Shown: positions 52,440 to 62,900 of the stretch, in pieces | How positions within the stretch are numbered: position 1 is the first letter of the stretch | Layout: every line of letters begins with the position of its first letter | NCBI RefSeq assembly: GCF_003441615.1 | Contig: NZ_CP031842.1 | Span: 2,002,501 to 2,066,500 of the forward strand | DNA length: 64,000 bases | From: Dechloromonas sp. HYN0024 | Lineage (GTDB): Bacteria; Pseudomonadota; Gammaproteobacteria; Burkholderiales; Rhodocyclaceae | Direction: 5' to 3' | Notes under the pieces: model-generated | Databases searched by the model: none | Told to the model about the DNA's origin: nothing | What the model saw: the letters and a program-made list of their open reading frames with translations, nothing else | Position numbers and translations under genes: made by a program

Positions 52440-53096
52440 TCAGCGAACCTCGATTTTGTGATTTTTCCACAGGTCGCCAAGCGCGTTGATGGCAATTTTT
52501 TCGTAACGCGCCGGGTCAGCATCAAACCTGACGGCATCCTGCTCGGCAATCGTTGCCATCAGGGTATAACCCTGTTTGTCATGATCAAAGGAAATAGCGA
52601 TCAGGACATGCGCGTATTTTTCTACCGAGGCTTTGCCATTGATAAGTCTTTCCCCGGACATCCGGTAACAGACAATATTTGCCCCCATGAGAGACACCGG
52701 CGGGCAGCCTAACTGGACGGCCCGCCCATCAAAGCCGGCTTGCTTGATCAACTCCTCGGCCAGCAGCTCGGCCGAAAAGCGATCAGCCTCGAATTGAAGG
52801 GTAAAGCGCCGCGCCACCGAGGCCTGATAACTGAGCATGGCCGTCTTGCCAATAGCCAGACTGAACATCGCCCCGCCCGTGACCCGATTGAGGTCTGGCT
52901 GACTACGCACCAACGGCCCCGGCTTCCCGGATAAATCATAGGGACCTTCCGCATAATCCGGCAGCGAGATGGTCAGCCGCAGCCCGCCCGTGCCCGTCTC
53001 CATGACTGCCTCCTTGCGCGGAAGCGGATCAGCTGCAAACACATTGAGGCTGGCAGCCATGGCAAGGAGAAACAGAATTTTCCCGACAAGTCTCAT
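52440..53096 (-). CDS. Exported protein of unknown function
   Basis: 218 aa with signal peptide (KILFLLAMAASLNVFA). The mature part has an internal CPPVSLMGANIVC pair of cysteines and helical/strand mix (FTLQFEADRFSAELLAEELI). I do not recognise a family. Start at 53096; upstream frame to 53192 lacks a ribosome site. The riboswitch transcript from the plus strand would run into its 3' end and be antisense to it. Confidence 0.65.
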   Translation of the reverse strand: MRLVGKILFLLAMAASLNVFAADPLPRKEAVMETGTGGLRLTISLPDYAEGPYDLSGKPGPLVRSQPDLNRVTGGAMFSLAIGKTAMLSYQASVARRFTLQFEADRFSAELLAEELIKQAGFDGRAVQLGCPPVSLMGANIVCYRMSGERLINGKASVEKYAHVLIAISFDHDKQGYTLMATIAEQDAVRFDADPARYEKIAINALGDLWKNHKIEVR

Positions 53097-53537
53097 AGAT
53101 ATTCCCGATTGGTTTCCCGCATCATAGCGCAGGACTCTCGGTGTCTTGCGACAGGGCCGACTGACCAATATCAACTGACAGCATTCGACCAACTGCCGAC
53201 CATCGCCGATTTTCGGAAACAGCCATCTGATGGTCCGCTTGACATCTGAAATCTGCCGGAAAGCCTATGGAGCCCTTATCTAGCTTCGAGTGCGCAGAGG
53301 GCAGCCGGGCGGATCGGGAACAGAACACGCTCAGGCAAAACCGATCCCGTCATTCGGGCGGGTTACGACGCCAGTCGGATTATTGATGCGGCAACTGTTG
53401 AATTTTGATGACCGTTATAACCAGCCAGTTAAGGCCGGATTAACGCGATGCGGGAATTGATTTCCTGGTCGAAATGCAAACACTCAATTGAGAACTGTTG
53501 AAAAGAACACGACGTCTGCCATGATTCCTAGGCAGTC
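53097..53537. other. Intergenic region without supported gene
   Basis: About 440 bp between two minus-strand genes. It contains the promoter of the exported protein and a few short inverted texts (CCCG near 53350) without T tracts. A 75-residue plus-strand frame at 53488 only covers the reverse of the lipoprotein gene and is rejected. Confidence 0.45.
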
Positions 53538-54131
53538 TTACAGTGCCACTTTCTGTATCGGAGCTGCCTTTACCACGATACGCTGCATACCCTTTTTCAA
53601 GGATTTGTCAGCGGATTTGCTGACTGTAATTGGGTTGCCAAGCGGTGATTTAACGGTGTCGCTTTCAAATTTGATCTTCTTGGCAGCGGCATCAGTCGGC
53701 AACAAGAAAAACTGAATTTCCGAGTATCCGCGCTCATCCGCCATTTTTTCGGCAAGAGCCTTGATCTTGGACATTGCCATCACATAGTCCGGGTTCTTCT
53801 TGAGTGCCAAGGGGAGCGTTAAGCTCAAACTTTCGAAGACCTGTACCGACTGTGTTCGGCCAGATTGATTTTCAGTTAGGGTGACGTTATTCAACTGTAG
53901 CGGATCAGCACTAATCTGGGCGGCTGCCTTTTTGTTTTGAAAAGCTGCCATGAAATCGCTTCGGGTTTGCTCGGCAAAATTGATTTCCAACTTGCGTTGC
54001 TGCTCATAAATATCCAGAGGACTGGGGGTGGCAACTTCAACTTTGGTCTCATTACGCACCTCTTGAACGCTGGTGCAGCCGGTGAAAATAGCGGCTAGGG
54101 AAAGCACAAGGCATAAGGTCAATTTGCGCAT
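53538..54131 (-). CDS. Outer/inner membrane lipoprotein of unknown function
   Basis: 197 aa. Signal peptide with lipobox FTGC (residues 16-19), then a charged helical stretch (EQQRKLEINFAEQTRSDFMAA) and a mixed C-terminal part with ERGYSEIQFFLLP. No family recognised. 11 bp separate it from the proline-rich membrane protein gene upstream on the same strand, so the two are probably one operon. Confidence 0.72.
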   Translation of the reverse strand: MRKLTLCLVLSLAAIFTGCTSVQEVRNETKVEVATPSPLDIYEQQRKLEINFAEQTRSDFMAAFQNKKAAAQISADPLQLNNVTLTENQSGRTQSVQVFESLSLTLPLALKKNPDYVMAMSKIKALAEKMADERGYSEIQFFLLPTDAAAKKIKFESDTVKSPLGNPITVSKSADKSLKKGMQRIVVKAAPIQKVAL

Positions 54132-54142
54132 TTGTCGATTTC

Positions 54143-54619
54143 CTATTTCAAAAGATCATCAAGGGTTTTGGCCGACTTGTTCGTTGCCACATCGCTCTTT
54201 GGCTTGGCCGGAGCAGGCTTCGGTTTATCGGGAACCGTAACAACTGGCTTCGGTTTAGCCGCAGCAGCAACAACAGGTTCCGGCTGTGGCTGTGGCTGTG
54301 GCTGGGGCTGGGGCTGGGGTTTGGCCGAATCAGCCTTGGCTGGCTCTTGATCTGGAGGTGGCGCGGCCGGGACGGACGGGGAGCTGACTGGCTCCGGGAC
54401 GACTGCCGGTGCTTGCGTCTTGGGAGGCTCGACAACCTCTGGCGTGGCGAGCGGGACGGGAGTGCTTGCTACGGAGCTTGCTGTTTCCGGTGGCACGGAT
54501 GAATTGTCGTTCAGAAGATAGACGGTAGTGCTAGCGGCAAGGATGGCAAACAGGCCAACCAGCACCTTGGTGCGCATTCCCATCTCGCCGTCCTCGTCTG
54601 GATCGATGTCCATATTCAT
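54143..54619 (-). CDS. Single-pass membrane protein with proline-rich periplasmic arm
   Basis: 158 aa. Short acidic cytosolic start (DIDPDEDGEMG), one membrane helix (VLVGLFAILAASTTVYLL), then a long Pro/Ala/Lys-rich arm containing seven PQ dipeptides in a row followed by PEP, encoded by a GGCTGT/GGCTGG tandem repeat (about 54288-54322). TonB-like or periplasm-spanning linker shape, but no TonB C-terminal domain. Repeat length could vary. Function unknown. Confidence 0.7.
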   Translation of the reverse strand: MNMDIDPDEDGEMGMRTKVLVGLFAILAASTTVYLLNDNSSVPPETASSVASTPVPLATPEVVEPPKTQAPAVVPEPVSSPSVPAAPPPDQEPAKADSAKPQPQPQPQPQPQPEPVVAAAAKPKPVVTVPDKPKPAPAKPKSDVATNKSAKTLDDLLK

Positions 54620-54920
54620 CTGAAACCACTCCCCTTTGCTAGATGTCTATCGGCAATTGTACCGACCAGAATTATTCAATAAATAGCTCTCAACCGAAGC
54701 CTGGTATCTGATTGCAGCAAGAAGGGCAACTGACCATTTTGGCCGAGGAATTCTCAGCCAGTCCCCGCTCTGGATGACCGCTCGATTCAGAAAGCTGCCG
54801 CAGGGCCACTTAGCCGACGAAGGTCTCTTGAGGGCAGCCAGCAGCCATTTACCCCTTGATTTCAATTGAGTGATGTCGATTCTATCAAGCAATCATGCAG
54901 CATAAATTTCATTTTCGGAA
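54620..54920. other. Intergenic region, one weak frame
   Basis: A minus-strand frame at 54647-54892 (81 aa) has no ribosome site, no recognised domain and unusual composition, so it is not called. The region is less GC-rich than its neighbours. Confidence 0.4.
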
Positions 54921-55862
54921 CTACAACTGGTATTCATCGCCGCCACCCTGCATGGCCATTTCGACGACGCGCTTTGACAGATGGGGAGCAAAAAGCGAAA
55001 TCAGGTCATAGTCGTAACGTCGCAGGTAGGTGCCGCGACGGAGGGCGAGTCTTGTTGTATTGGACTCGAACAGATGCGCTGCATCCAGTGCCACCAGACC
55101 GCTATCGCGTTGGGCGTCAAAGGCCAGGGCCGAAATAATGCCGAGACCGAGACCGAGGCTGACGTAGGTCTTGATCACGTCAGCATCGAGGGCGGTTAGT
55201 GCCACGTTCGGTTGCGCGCCGATCCGCTCGAAAGCGCGGTTGATCCGCGAACGCCCGGTAAAGGCAGTGTCGTAGGTAATCAGCGGCCACTTGGCTAGTT
55301 CGTTCAGGGCCAGCGGCTGCGATTTAAGAATGGGATGGCCTTCCGGCGCGATGACGCAGTGCGTCCATTGCCGAACCGGCAAGGTAATCAGTTGCGGGTA
55401 CAGATCAAGGGACTCGGTAGCAATACCGATGTCGGCCTCGCCGGCCACAACCCACTCGGCGATCTGGGTAGGGCTGCCCTGATGCATTTCAAGTTTGACG
55501 TCCGGATGCTGCGCGACGAAATCGCGGACTACCAGCGGCAGTGCGTAACGCGCCTGGGTATGAGTGGCTGCCAGCACCAGCCGGCCCGTGTCGCCGGTAG
55601 CAAATTCACTGCTCGCCCGCTTCAGGTTTTCCGCCTCACGCAGAATGCGTTCAGCAATGGCGAGAACAGCCTTGCCCGGCTCGGTTACCCCGGTAAACCG
55701 CTTGCCGCTGCGCTCGAATATCGCCACGCCGAGTTCATCCTCAAGCAGCTTGACCTGCTTCGAGATGCCGGGCTGAGAGGTAAACAGCGACTCGGCTGCT
55801 TCGGAGACGTTGAGTCCCTGGCGCTGGATTTCGACGATGTAACGCAGCTGCTGGAGTTTCAT
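54921..55862 (-). CDS. cysB: CysB-family LysR regulator of sulfate assimilation
   Basis: 313 aa. N-terminal MKLQQLRYIVEIQRQGLNVS and SQPGISKQVKLLEDELG, followed by the CysB/Cbl effector domain with ATHTQARYALP. By family it senses N-acetylserine and activates sulfur genes; the divergent position next to TauE-cysI-DUF934-cysH supports this. The start is the ATG at 55862, aligned with CysB, not the upstream in-frame codon. Confidence 0.92.
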   Translation of the reverse strand: MKLQQLRYIVEIQRQGLNVSEAAESLFTSQPGISKQVKLLEDELGVAIFERSGKRFTGVTEPGKAVLAIAERILREAENLKRASSEFATGDTGRLVLAATHTQARYALPLVVRDFVAQHPDVKLEMHQGSPTQIAEWVVAGEADIGIATESLDLYPQLITLPVRQWTHCVIAPEGHPILKSQPLALNELAKWPLITYDTAFTGRSRINRAFERIGAQPNVALTALDADVIKTYVSLGLGLGIISALAFDAQRDSGLVALDAAHLFESNTTRLALRRGTYLRRYDYDLISLFAPHLSKRVVEMAMQGGGDEYQL

Positions 55863-56013
55863 ATTAGTGATTAGTGCGGGGATTGATGAGGCTATGGTCG
55901 GCTGCAAAAAGTGGCTGGCTATTTGCAAAAATCCAGCACTTAATAACCAACCGATATAACAATCTAACTCAATATTCTTTTTGATTCAAATGGCCGCTGT
56001 TAACATGCGCGCC

Positions 56014-56790
56014 ATGGATTATCTCTACACCCTTTCCGGCTTTGCCGTTGGTGCCATTGTCGGACTGACCGGCGTTGGTGGCGGCTCGCTGATGACGCCG
56101 CTGCTGGTGCTGATTTTTGGTGTCCCGCCGGCTACCGCGGTCGGCACCGACCTGCTCTATGCCGCACTGACCAAGGCGGGCGGCACGGTAGCGCACGGCC
56201 GGAAGGGCCATATCGACTGGGCCATCACCAGCCGCCTCGCCCTCGGCAGCATTCCCGCCGCCGCGATCACCCTCTGGGTGCTATCGCAATTGCCCAAGGG
56301 CAGCAACGTTATCGGCCAGCTCATTTCGCACGGCCTCGGCTTCGCCCTGATGTTGACCGCCATTGCCATCCTGTTCGGCCGCAAGCTGCGCGATTACGCC
56401 AGCAAGCATGACGAGTCACCGCTGCGCCAGTGCTGCCTGGGCAAGATTACCGTGGTAGTCGGCGCCATTCTCGGTGTGCTGGTGACCATTTCGTCGGTCG
56501 GCGCCGGGGCGCTGGGCGTTGCTGCCCTCTATTTCCTCTACCCAAAACTTTCTCCCATCCGCATTGTCGGATCGGATGTGGCCCACGCCGTGCCGCTGAC
56601 GCTGGTTGCCGGTCTCGGCCACTGGCTGCTCGGCGGCGTCGACTGGTCGCTGCTCGGCAGCCTGCTGCTCGGTTCATTGCCTGGCATCTGGCTGGGCACG
56701 CAGGTTTCCGCCAAGGTGCCCGAACATATCCTGCGCCGCCTGCTGGCCGCCATGCTGGTGCTGATCGGCAGCAAGCTGGTTTTTGCCTGA
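56014..56790 (+). CDS. TauE/SafE-family sulfite exporter-like membrane protein
   Basis: 258 aa with eight membrane segments and glycine motifs VGLTGVGGGSLMTPLL and SSVGAGALGVAAL that define the family repeats. Members move sulfite or organosulfonate anions. Location next to a siroheme reductase suggests sulfur-anion transport. Several ATGs precede it (55990, 56005); 56014 begins just before helix 1. Confidence 0.86.
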   Translation: MDYLYTLSGFAVGAIVGLTGVGGGSLMTPLLVLIFGVPPATAVGTDLLYAALTKAGGTVAHGRKGHIDWAITSRLALGSIPAAAITLWVLSQLPKGSNVIGQLISHGLGFALMLTAIAILFGRKLRDYASKHDESPLRQCCLGKITVVVGAILGVLVTISSVGAGALGVAALYFLYPKLSPIRIVGSDVAHAVPLTLVAGLGHWLLGGVDWSLLGSLLLGSLPGIWLGTQVSAKVPEHILRRLLAAMLVLIGSKLVFA

Positions 56791-56811
56791 CGCTTACCCC
56801 AAGGACGTTTC

Positions 56812-58503
56812 ATGTACAAATACGATGCCATCGACCGCCAGCTGATCAATCAGCGTGTCGACCAGTTCCGCGATCAGGTCCGCCGCTGGAAGGCCGGCGA
56901 ACTGAGCGATGACGAATTCCGCCCGCTGCGCCTGCAGAATGGCCTCTACATCCAGCGCCACGCGCCGATGTTCCGCATTGCCGTGCCATACGCCATGATG
57001 AATTCGGCTCAGATGCGCAAGCTCGGCCAGGTCGCCAGCAAATATGACCGTGGCTACGGCCACTTCACGACGCGCCACAACCTGCAACTGAACTGGCCGA
57101 AAATTGAGGATGTGCCGGAAATCCTGGCCGAACTGGCCGAGGTCGAGATGCACGCCATCCAGACCTCAGGCAACTGCCTGCGCAACATCACCACCGACCA
57201 GTTTGCCGGTGTCGCCGCCGACGAAGTGATCGACCCGCGCCCGCTGGCTGAAATTCTCCGCCAGTGGACCACCTTCCACCCGGAATTCGCCTTCCTGCCG
57301 CGCAAGTTCAAGATTGCCATTTCCGGCACCCGGGAAGACCGTGCCGTGACGTGGTTCCACGATATCGGCCTGCATCTGCAGGAACAAAATGGTGAAGTGG
57401 GTTTCCGCGTCATCGTCGGTGGCGGCCTTGGCCGGACCCCGATCCGTGGCCAGGTCGTCCGCGAATTCCTGCCCTGGCAGCACATCCTGACGTATTGCGA
57501 AGCCATCCTCCGCGTCTATAACCGCCAGGGCCGCCGCGACAACGCCTACAAGGCGCGCATCAAGATTCTGGTGCAGGCCCTCGGCGTCGAAGCCTTTGCC
57601 AAACTGGTCGAAGACGAATGGGCGCACAGCAAAGATGGCCCGGCCACCCTGACGCAAGCCGAGTTCGACCGGGTCGCCGCGCATTTCACCGCGCCAGCCT
57701 ACGAAAAACTCAGCTCGAACGATGCATCCCTGGCTGAAAAGCTGGCGGCTGAGAAAGCCTTCGCCAACTGGGTGGCACGCAGCACCCACCCACACAAGGT
57801 GCCGGGTTATACGGCCGTTACCCTGTCCCTGAAAAAGCCCGGCATCGCCCCCGGCGACATCACCTCTGAACAGATGTCCACGGTGGCCGATCTGGCTGAC
57901 CAACACAGCTTTGGCGAACTACGCATCAGCCACGAGCAGAACATCATTCTCGCCGACGTCAAGCTGGCTGATTTGTACGACGTCTGGCAAAAGGCCAAAG
58001 TGGCCGGCCTGGCGACGCCCAATACCGGCCTGCTAACCGGCATCATCTGCTGTCCGGGCGGCGACTTCTGCGATCTGGCCAACGCCAAATCGATTCCCAT
58101 CGCCAACGCCATCCAGGCCCGCTTCGATGATCTCGACTACCTCTTCGACATCGGCGAAATCGATCTCAACATCTCCGGCTGCATGAATGCCTGCGGCCAC
58201 CACCACGTCGGCCACATTGGCGTCCTCGGCGTCGACAAGAACGACTCGGAGTTCTACCAGGTGACACTGGGCGGCCGCCAGGGCAATGACGCCAAACTCG
58301 GCAAGGTGATCGGCCCCTCCTTTGCCGCCGACGAAATGCCCGACGTCGTCGACAAGATCATCAAGGTCTATATCGAGAACCGCCACGACGACGAGCGCTT
58401 CCTCGACACCTTCGAACGCATTGGCATCGACCCGTTCAAGAACCGCGTTTACGAAGGTCGCGCCCATGGCAAGGCCAAGGCTGCACAAAAGGAGGCCGCA
58501 TAA
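56812..58503 (+). CDS. cysI: Siroheme-[4Fe-4S] sulfite (or nitrite) reductase
   Basis: 563 aa. Two ferredoxin-like/siroheme repeats. The cluster-siroheme signature TGIICCPGGDFCDLA and SGCMNACGHHHVGHIG gives four cysteines. The N-terminal repeat ends RHNLQLNWPKIEDVPEI, and substrate-contact basic residues are present in the HxRxxxQ area. Ferredoxin-type, since no flavoprotein CysJ is adjacent. Sulfite reductase is favoured over nitrite reductase by the cysH and DUF934 neighbours. Confidence 0.9.
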   Translation: MYKYDAIDRQLINQRVDQFRDQVRRWKAGELSDDEFRPLRLQNGLYIQRHAPMFRIAVPYAMMNSAQMRKLGQVASKYDRGYGHFTTRHNLQLNWPKIEDVPEILAELAEVEMHAIQTSGNCLRNITTDQFAGVAADEVIDPRPLAEILRQWTTFHPEFAFLPRKFKIAISGTREDRAVTWFHDIGLHLQEQNGEVGFRVIVGGGLGRTPIRGQVVREFLPWQHILTYCEAILRVYNRQGRRDNAYKARIKILVQALGVEAFAKLVEDEWAHSKDGPATLTQAEFDRVAAHFTAPAYEKLSSNDASLAEKLAAEKAFANWVARSTHPHKVPGYTAVTLSLKKPGIAPGDITSEQMSTVADLADQHSFGELRISHEQNIILADVKLADLYDVWQKAKVAGLATPNTGLLTGIICCPGGDFCDLANAKSIPIANAIQARFDDLDYLFDIGEIDLNISGCMNACGHHHVGHIGVLGVDKNDSEFYQVTLGGRQGNDAKLGKVIGPSFAADEMPDVVDKIIKVYIENRHDDERFLDTFERIGIDPFKNRVYEGRAHGKAKAAQKEAA

Positions 58504-59012
58504 TGGCGCAACTGATCAAACTGGGCGCTGCCGCGACCGACAGCTGGCAAACCCTTGAAATCGGCGAAGGCGAAACCCCGGAAACGGTCGCCCTGCCCGC
58601 TGGCGACATCATTTTCCCGTTTGCCGTCTGGCAGGCGCGCAAGACTGAAATCATTTCCGGCCACAAACGCATCGGCCTGCTCATCCAGCCGGATGAGCGC
58701 GTCGAGGACATCGCCGCCGATCTCGAGTACTTCATCGTGATCGCCGTCAACTTCCCGAAATTCGTCGATGGCCGGGGCTATTCGACGGCCAGCCTACTTC
58801 GCCAGCGCTACCACTATCAAGGCGAACTGCGCGCTGTCGGCGACGTCCTGCACGACCAGCTTTTCTTCATGCAGCGCGTCGGTTTCGACAGCTATGCCCT
58901 GAAGGATGGCAAGAATGCCGTGTATGCGATCGAAGCCGGCTTCAGTCCGTTCGGCGACGCCTACCAGGCATCCACTACCCAGCCGCAACCCTACTTCCGC
59001 CGCCGCGCCTGA
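58503..59012 (+). CDS. DUF934 family protein, accessory to sulfite reduction
   Basis: 169 aa. Starts at the last base of the reductase stop (TAATG). Family blocks GIVFP-like IIFPFAVWQAR, RIGLLIQPDERVEDIAADL and FPKFVDGRGYSTASLLRQRY are evident. DUF934 proteins always neighbour CysI/CysH in proteobacteria and are inferred to assist the reductase; no activity is established. Confidence 0.9.
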   Translation: MAQLIKLGAAATDSWQTLEIGEGETPETVALPAGDIIFPFAVWQARKTEIISGHKRIGLLIQPDERVEDIAADLEYFIVIAVNFPKFVDGRGYSTASLLRQRYHYQGELRAVGDVLHDQLFFMQRVGFDSYALKDGKNAVYAIEAGFSPFGDAYQASTTQPQPYFRRRA

Positions 59013-59019
59013 GAACCCC

Positions 59020-59739
59020 ATGTCCCCCAGCCTGCTCAACATCACGCCCGAACTGGCCGCCAGCGTCGCCACCAAGACCCAGGCTGTCCAGGCCGTTTTA
59101 GCTGAAATTGCCGCCAACTGGTCGACCGCCGCCTTCGCCAACAGCCTGGGCGCCGAAGACATGGTGCTGACTGATCTCATCGTCAAGGCCAAGCTGCCGA
59201 TTGAAATCTTCAGCCTCGACACCGGCCGCCTGCCGCTCGAAACCTATGACCTGATGGATGCCCTCCGCAAACATTACGGCCTCAAGCTGAAAATCTACTG
59301 CCCGCAGGCCGAAGAAGTCGAATCCTTCGTCCGCAACCACGGCATCAACGGCTTCTACGACTCCGTCACCCTGCGCAAGGCCTGCTGCTACGCGCGCAAG
59401 GTCGAGCCCCTCAAACGCGCCCTCGCCGGCAAACGTGCCTGGATCACCGGCCTGCGCGCCCAGCAAGCCGCCACGCGCACCGGCCTGCCGATCCGCGAAT
59501 ACGATGAAGGCAATGGCCTGGAAAAATTCAACCCGCTCTCCGACTGGAGCGAGAAGGAAATCTGGACCTACATCAAGCAGCACGCCGTGCCCTACAACGC
59601 CCTGCACGACAAGTTCTACCCCAGCATCGGCTGCGCCCCCTGCACCCGCGCCATCTCACCCGGCGAAGACGTCCGCGCCGGGCGCTGGTGGTGGGAAAAT
59701 GCCGACACAAAAGAATGCGGCCTTCATGTGAAGGGGTAA
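59020..59739 (+). CDS. cysH: Adenylyl-sulfate (APS) reductase
   Basis: 239 aa. The iron-sulfur version: CC pair in KACCYARK and CxxC in GCAPCTRAI give the four ligands of a [4Fe-4S] cluster, so APS (not PAPS) is the expected substrate; SLDTGRLP and the C-terminal KECGLHVKG, with the catalytic Cys, match. Last gene of the sulfur operon, followed by a terminator. Confidence 0.95.
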   Translation: MSPSLLNITPELAASVATKTQAVQAVLAEIAANWSTAAFANSLGAEDMVLTDLIVKAKLPIEIFSLDTGRLPLETYDLMDALRKHYGLKLKIYCPQAEEVESFVRNHGINGFYDSVTLRKACCYARKVEPLKRALAGKRAWITGLRAQQAATRTGLPIREYDEGNGLEKFNPLSDWSEKEIWTYIKQHAVPYNALHDKFYPSIGCAPCTRAISPGEDVRAGRWWWENADTKECGLHVKG

Positions 59740-59757
59740 TCTGTACCAAACCAATGA

Positions 59758-59782
59758 AACCCGGCTTCAGGCCGGGTTTTTC
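59758..59782 (+). terminator. Intrinsic terminator after cysH
   Basis: AACCCGGC, loop TTCAG, GCCGGGTT then TTTTC. Confidence 0.92.
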
Positions 59783-59988
59783 ATTGCCTGCTTGATGGAA
59801 GGCCCATCAATTCGACTTAAAATAGCCACAGTCTCCGTTGGCTGACACACCCCCAGCTAGCTGATTTACCATTCAAAATGCGCAGGCATTTATTCACTCC
59901 TCGGTGCTTCAAACTCCATAAAAATCGACCTACATCGGTACCCTGGAAAATTTTTCACCCATAAAATCGATAAGCCCCGCCCCCGCTC

Positions 59989-62900
59989 ATGGCCAGCCTC
60001 ACCCCGCAAGCCCCGCAAAAATTCCTGAAATCCAAGTTTTTCCTTGCCACCCTTGGTCTCGGCGCAGTCATCGCCGGGGTCACCTGGATTGAACTTCAGG
60101 ATTCCGGTTTTCAGGCGAGTTACTTCGCCGAACAGGCAAAAGCCTCGACATGGACGGTTGAAGCCGGCGTAGACAAGGACATCTGGCTACCCAGCGCCGG
60201 CCCCTACGAACAACGCCTGGGCTACGCACAGATCAACGCCTTCCTACCCCGCCTGACGGGGGCCGGCTTTACGGTGACCGCCCAGGCCCGCCAATCGCAA
60301 GGCTTTCGCAGTATTGTCGGACGCGGTCATTTCCCGATTTACCATGAGAAATCGCGGGCTGGCCTGAGCATCCTAGACCGCAATGACCGCTCCCTTTACG
60401 ACAGCCAATACCCGCGCGTGCAGTACGCCAGTTTCGAGGCGATTCCACCGGTACTGGTCGAGGCCCTGCTCTTTATCGAAAACCGTGATCTGCTCGATGC
60501 CTCGTCGCCCAAACACAACCCGGCCGTCGACTGGGGCCGCCTGACCCGTGTGGCTGCTGGCCAGTCGATGCGCCATATCGGCCTCGGTGGCGGGCGGGCA
60601 GGGGGCAGCACACTGGCCACGCAGATCGAGAAATTCCGCCACTCACCGGGCGGCCGCACGCATGACACCGACGACAAATATCACCAGATGATGTCGGCCG
60701 CTTTGCGCGCCTATCAGGATGGCGAAGAGAACCTGCCGGCGCGTCGCCGTATCGTTCTCGATTTCGTCAACTCGGTACCGCTTGGGGGGATCCCCGGCTA
60801 CGGCGAAGTTAACGGTCTGGGCGATGGGCTGTGGGCCTGGTACGGTCAGAAATTCGACGCCATCAATCAACTGCTGGCCGACCCCAAGGCCAACCTCACC
60901 GAACGGGCAAAGGCCTTCAAGCAGGCGCTGTCGCTCTTCGTTGCCCAGCGCCGCCCCTCGGGCCTGCTGGGCGATACAACAGGACGGCTCAACGCCCTGA
61001 CTGACAGCTATATCCGCCTGCTTGCCGACGACCAGAAGATTCCCGCCGACCTGCGCGAGGCCGCGCTTCAGGTGCAAATCACACCGGCCCGCCAGGCGCG
61101 GCCCGGCGAAGACGTTTCCTTCGTCGAGCGCAAGGCGGTCAATGAAATTCGCGGCACGCTGGGTGACCTGCTCGACGTCGAGAACCTCTACGCTCTCGAC
61201 CGCTACGACCTGACCGTGCATAGCACCCTTGATGGCCCCAGCCAGCAAGCGGTGACCCGCATCCTCAACCGCCTGGCCGATCCGGCGTTCGTCGCCTGCG
61301 CCGGACTCCGGGAAGCCCGCCTGCTCGACCGGGGCAACCCCAAGCAGGTCAATTACAGCCTGACCCTCTACGAACGTACGCCGACCGCCAACGTCCTGCG
61401 CATCCAGGCCGACAACCTTGACCAGCCGCTCGACATCAATGCCGGCACCAAGCTCGATCTCGGCTCCAGCGCCAAGTTCCGGACCTTGGTCTCGTACCTG
61501 CTGGTCGTCGCCGATCTGCACAAGCGTTACGGCCAGATGACGCCGGAGGAGCTGACCAAGGTCAAGCTACACCCGGCCGACCGGCTGAGCCTGTGGGCCA
61601 TCGAAGCCCTGCGCGCCAAACCTGAAACGACCCTGGAAGCCCTGCTCGAAGCGGCCATGGAGCGCCGTTACTCGGCCAACCCCGGCGAGACATTCTTTAC
61701 CGGTGGTGGCATCCACCGATTTGGCAACTTCAAGCATGAAGACGACAGCAAGGTACCGAGCGTCGCCGAGGCGCTCGAACAGTCGGTCAATCTGGTTTTT
61801 GTCCGCATCATGCACGATGTCGTGCACTACCATGCCTACGAGGCCGTCGACGCCCCGGCCCGTGGCCTGCGCGACAAGGATGACGAAGACACCCGTCAGG
61901 CCTTCCTCAACCGCTTTGCCGAGCGCGAAGGTCTGGGCTTCCTGCGCACCTACTGGCACAAGTACCGCGATGTCGCCCCCGAGGAGCGCCTGGAGGTACT
62001 CAGCGATTCCGTGCCCTCCCGCCCCGTGCCGCAGGCTGCCGCCTATCTCAGCGTGAACCCGAAGAGCGATTTCGCCGCCTTCGCCACATATATGCGCAAG
62101 CAGCTTGGCGACAAGGCAGGCACCGATGCCGGACTCCGCCGCCTCTTCGACACCCACGCCACACGCCAGTACAACCTGGCCGACCAGGGCTATCTGGCCC
62201 GCGTCCATCCACTTGAACTATGGCTGGTCCGCCATCTGCAGAACGAACCGAAGGCGACACTTAAGGACATCGTGCCGGCCAGCGTCGAAGCCCGCCGCGA
62301 TGCCTCCAAATGGCTATTCGCGACACGTTTCAAGCACGCCCAGCAGGTCCGTATCGACATCGTCGTCGAAGTCGCTGCCTTCGAGCGCATTGCCGACGAA
62401 TGGCGTCGCCTGGGCTACCCCTTCGAGCATCTGGTCCCCTCACTGGCCACCTCGATCGGCAGTTCGGCCGACCGCCCGGCCGCCCTCGCCGAGTTGATGG
62501 GCATTGTCGTTAACGACGGCATTCGCCGCCCGACAGTACGCATTGACGAACTCCACTTCGCCGCCAATACGCCTTTCGAAACCCGCCTGCAACGCCAGCC
62601 GGAACCGGGCGAACGCGTCATGCCGGCCGAAGTTGCCCAAGTCACCCGCCGCGCCCTGCTGCGCGTCGTCAATAGCGGCACCGCCCGGCGCATCAAGGAT
62701 GCCTACCGCGACCACGACGAGAAACCCCTGCTCATGGGCGGCAAGACCGGCACGGGCGATCACCGCTCGAAGGTCATCGGGGCCGACGGCGGGGTCCGCA
62801 GTGCCAAAGTCATGAACCGCGCCGCCACTTTCGCCTTCTATATCGGCGACCGTTTCTACGGTGTCGTCACCGCCTTTGTACCCGGCGCCAAGGCCGCCGG

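Noticed and set aside
53488..53715. 75-codon plus-strand frame
   Set aside because: It is the antisense of the lipoprotein gene 3' end and has no start signal.
54647..54892. 81-codon minus-strand frame
   Set aside because: No ribosome site, no domain, composition unlike neighbouring genes; cannot be supported.
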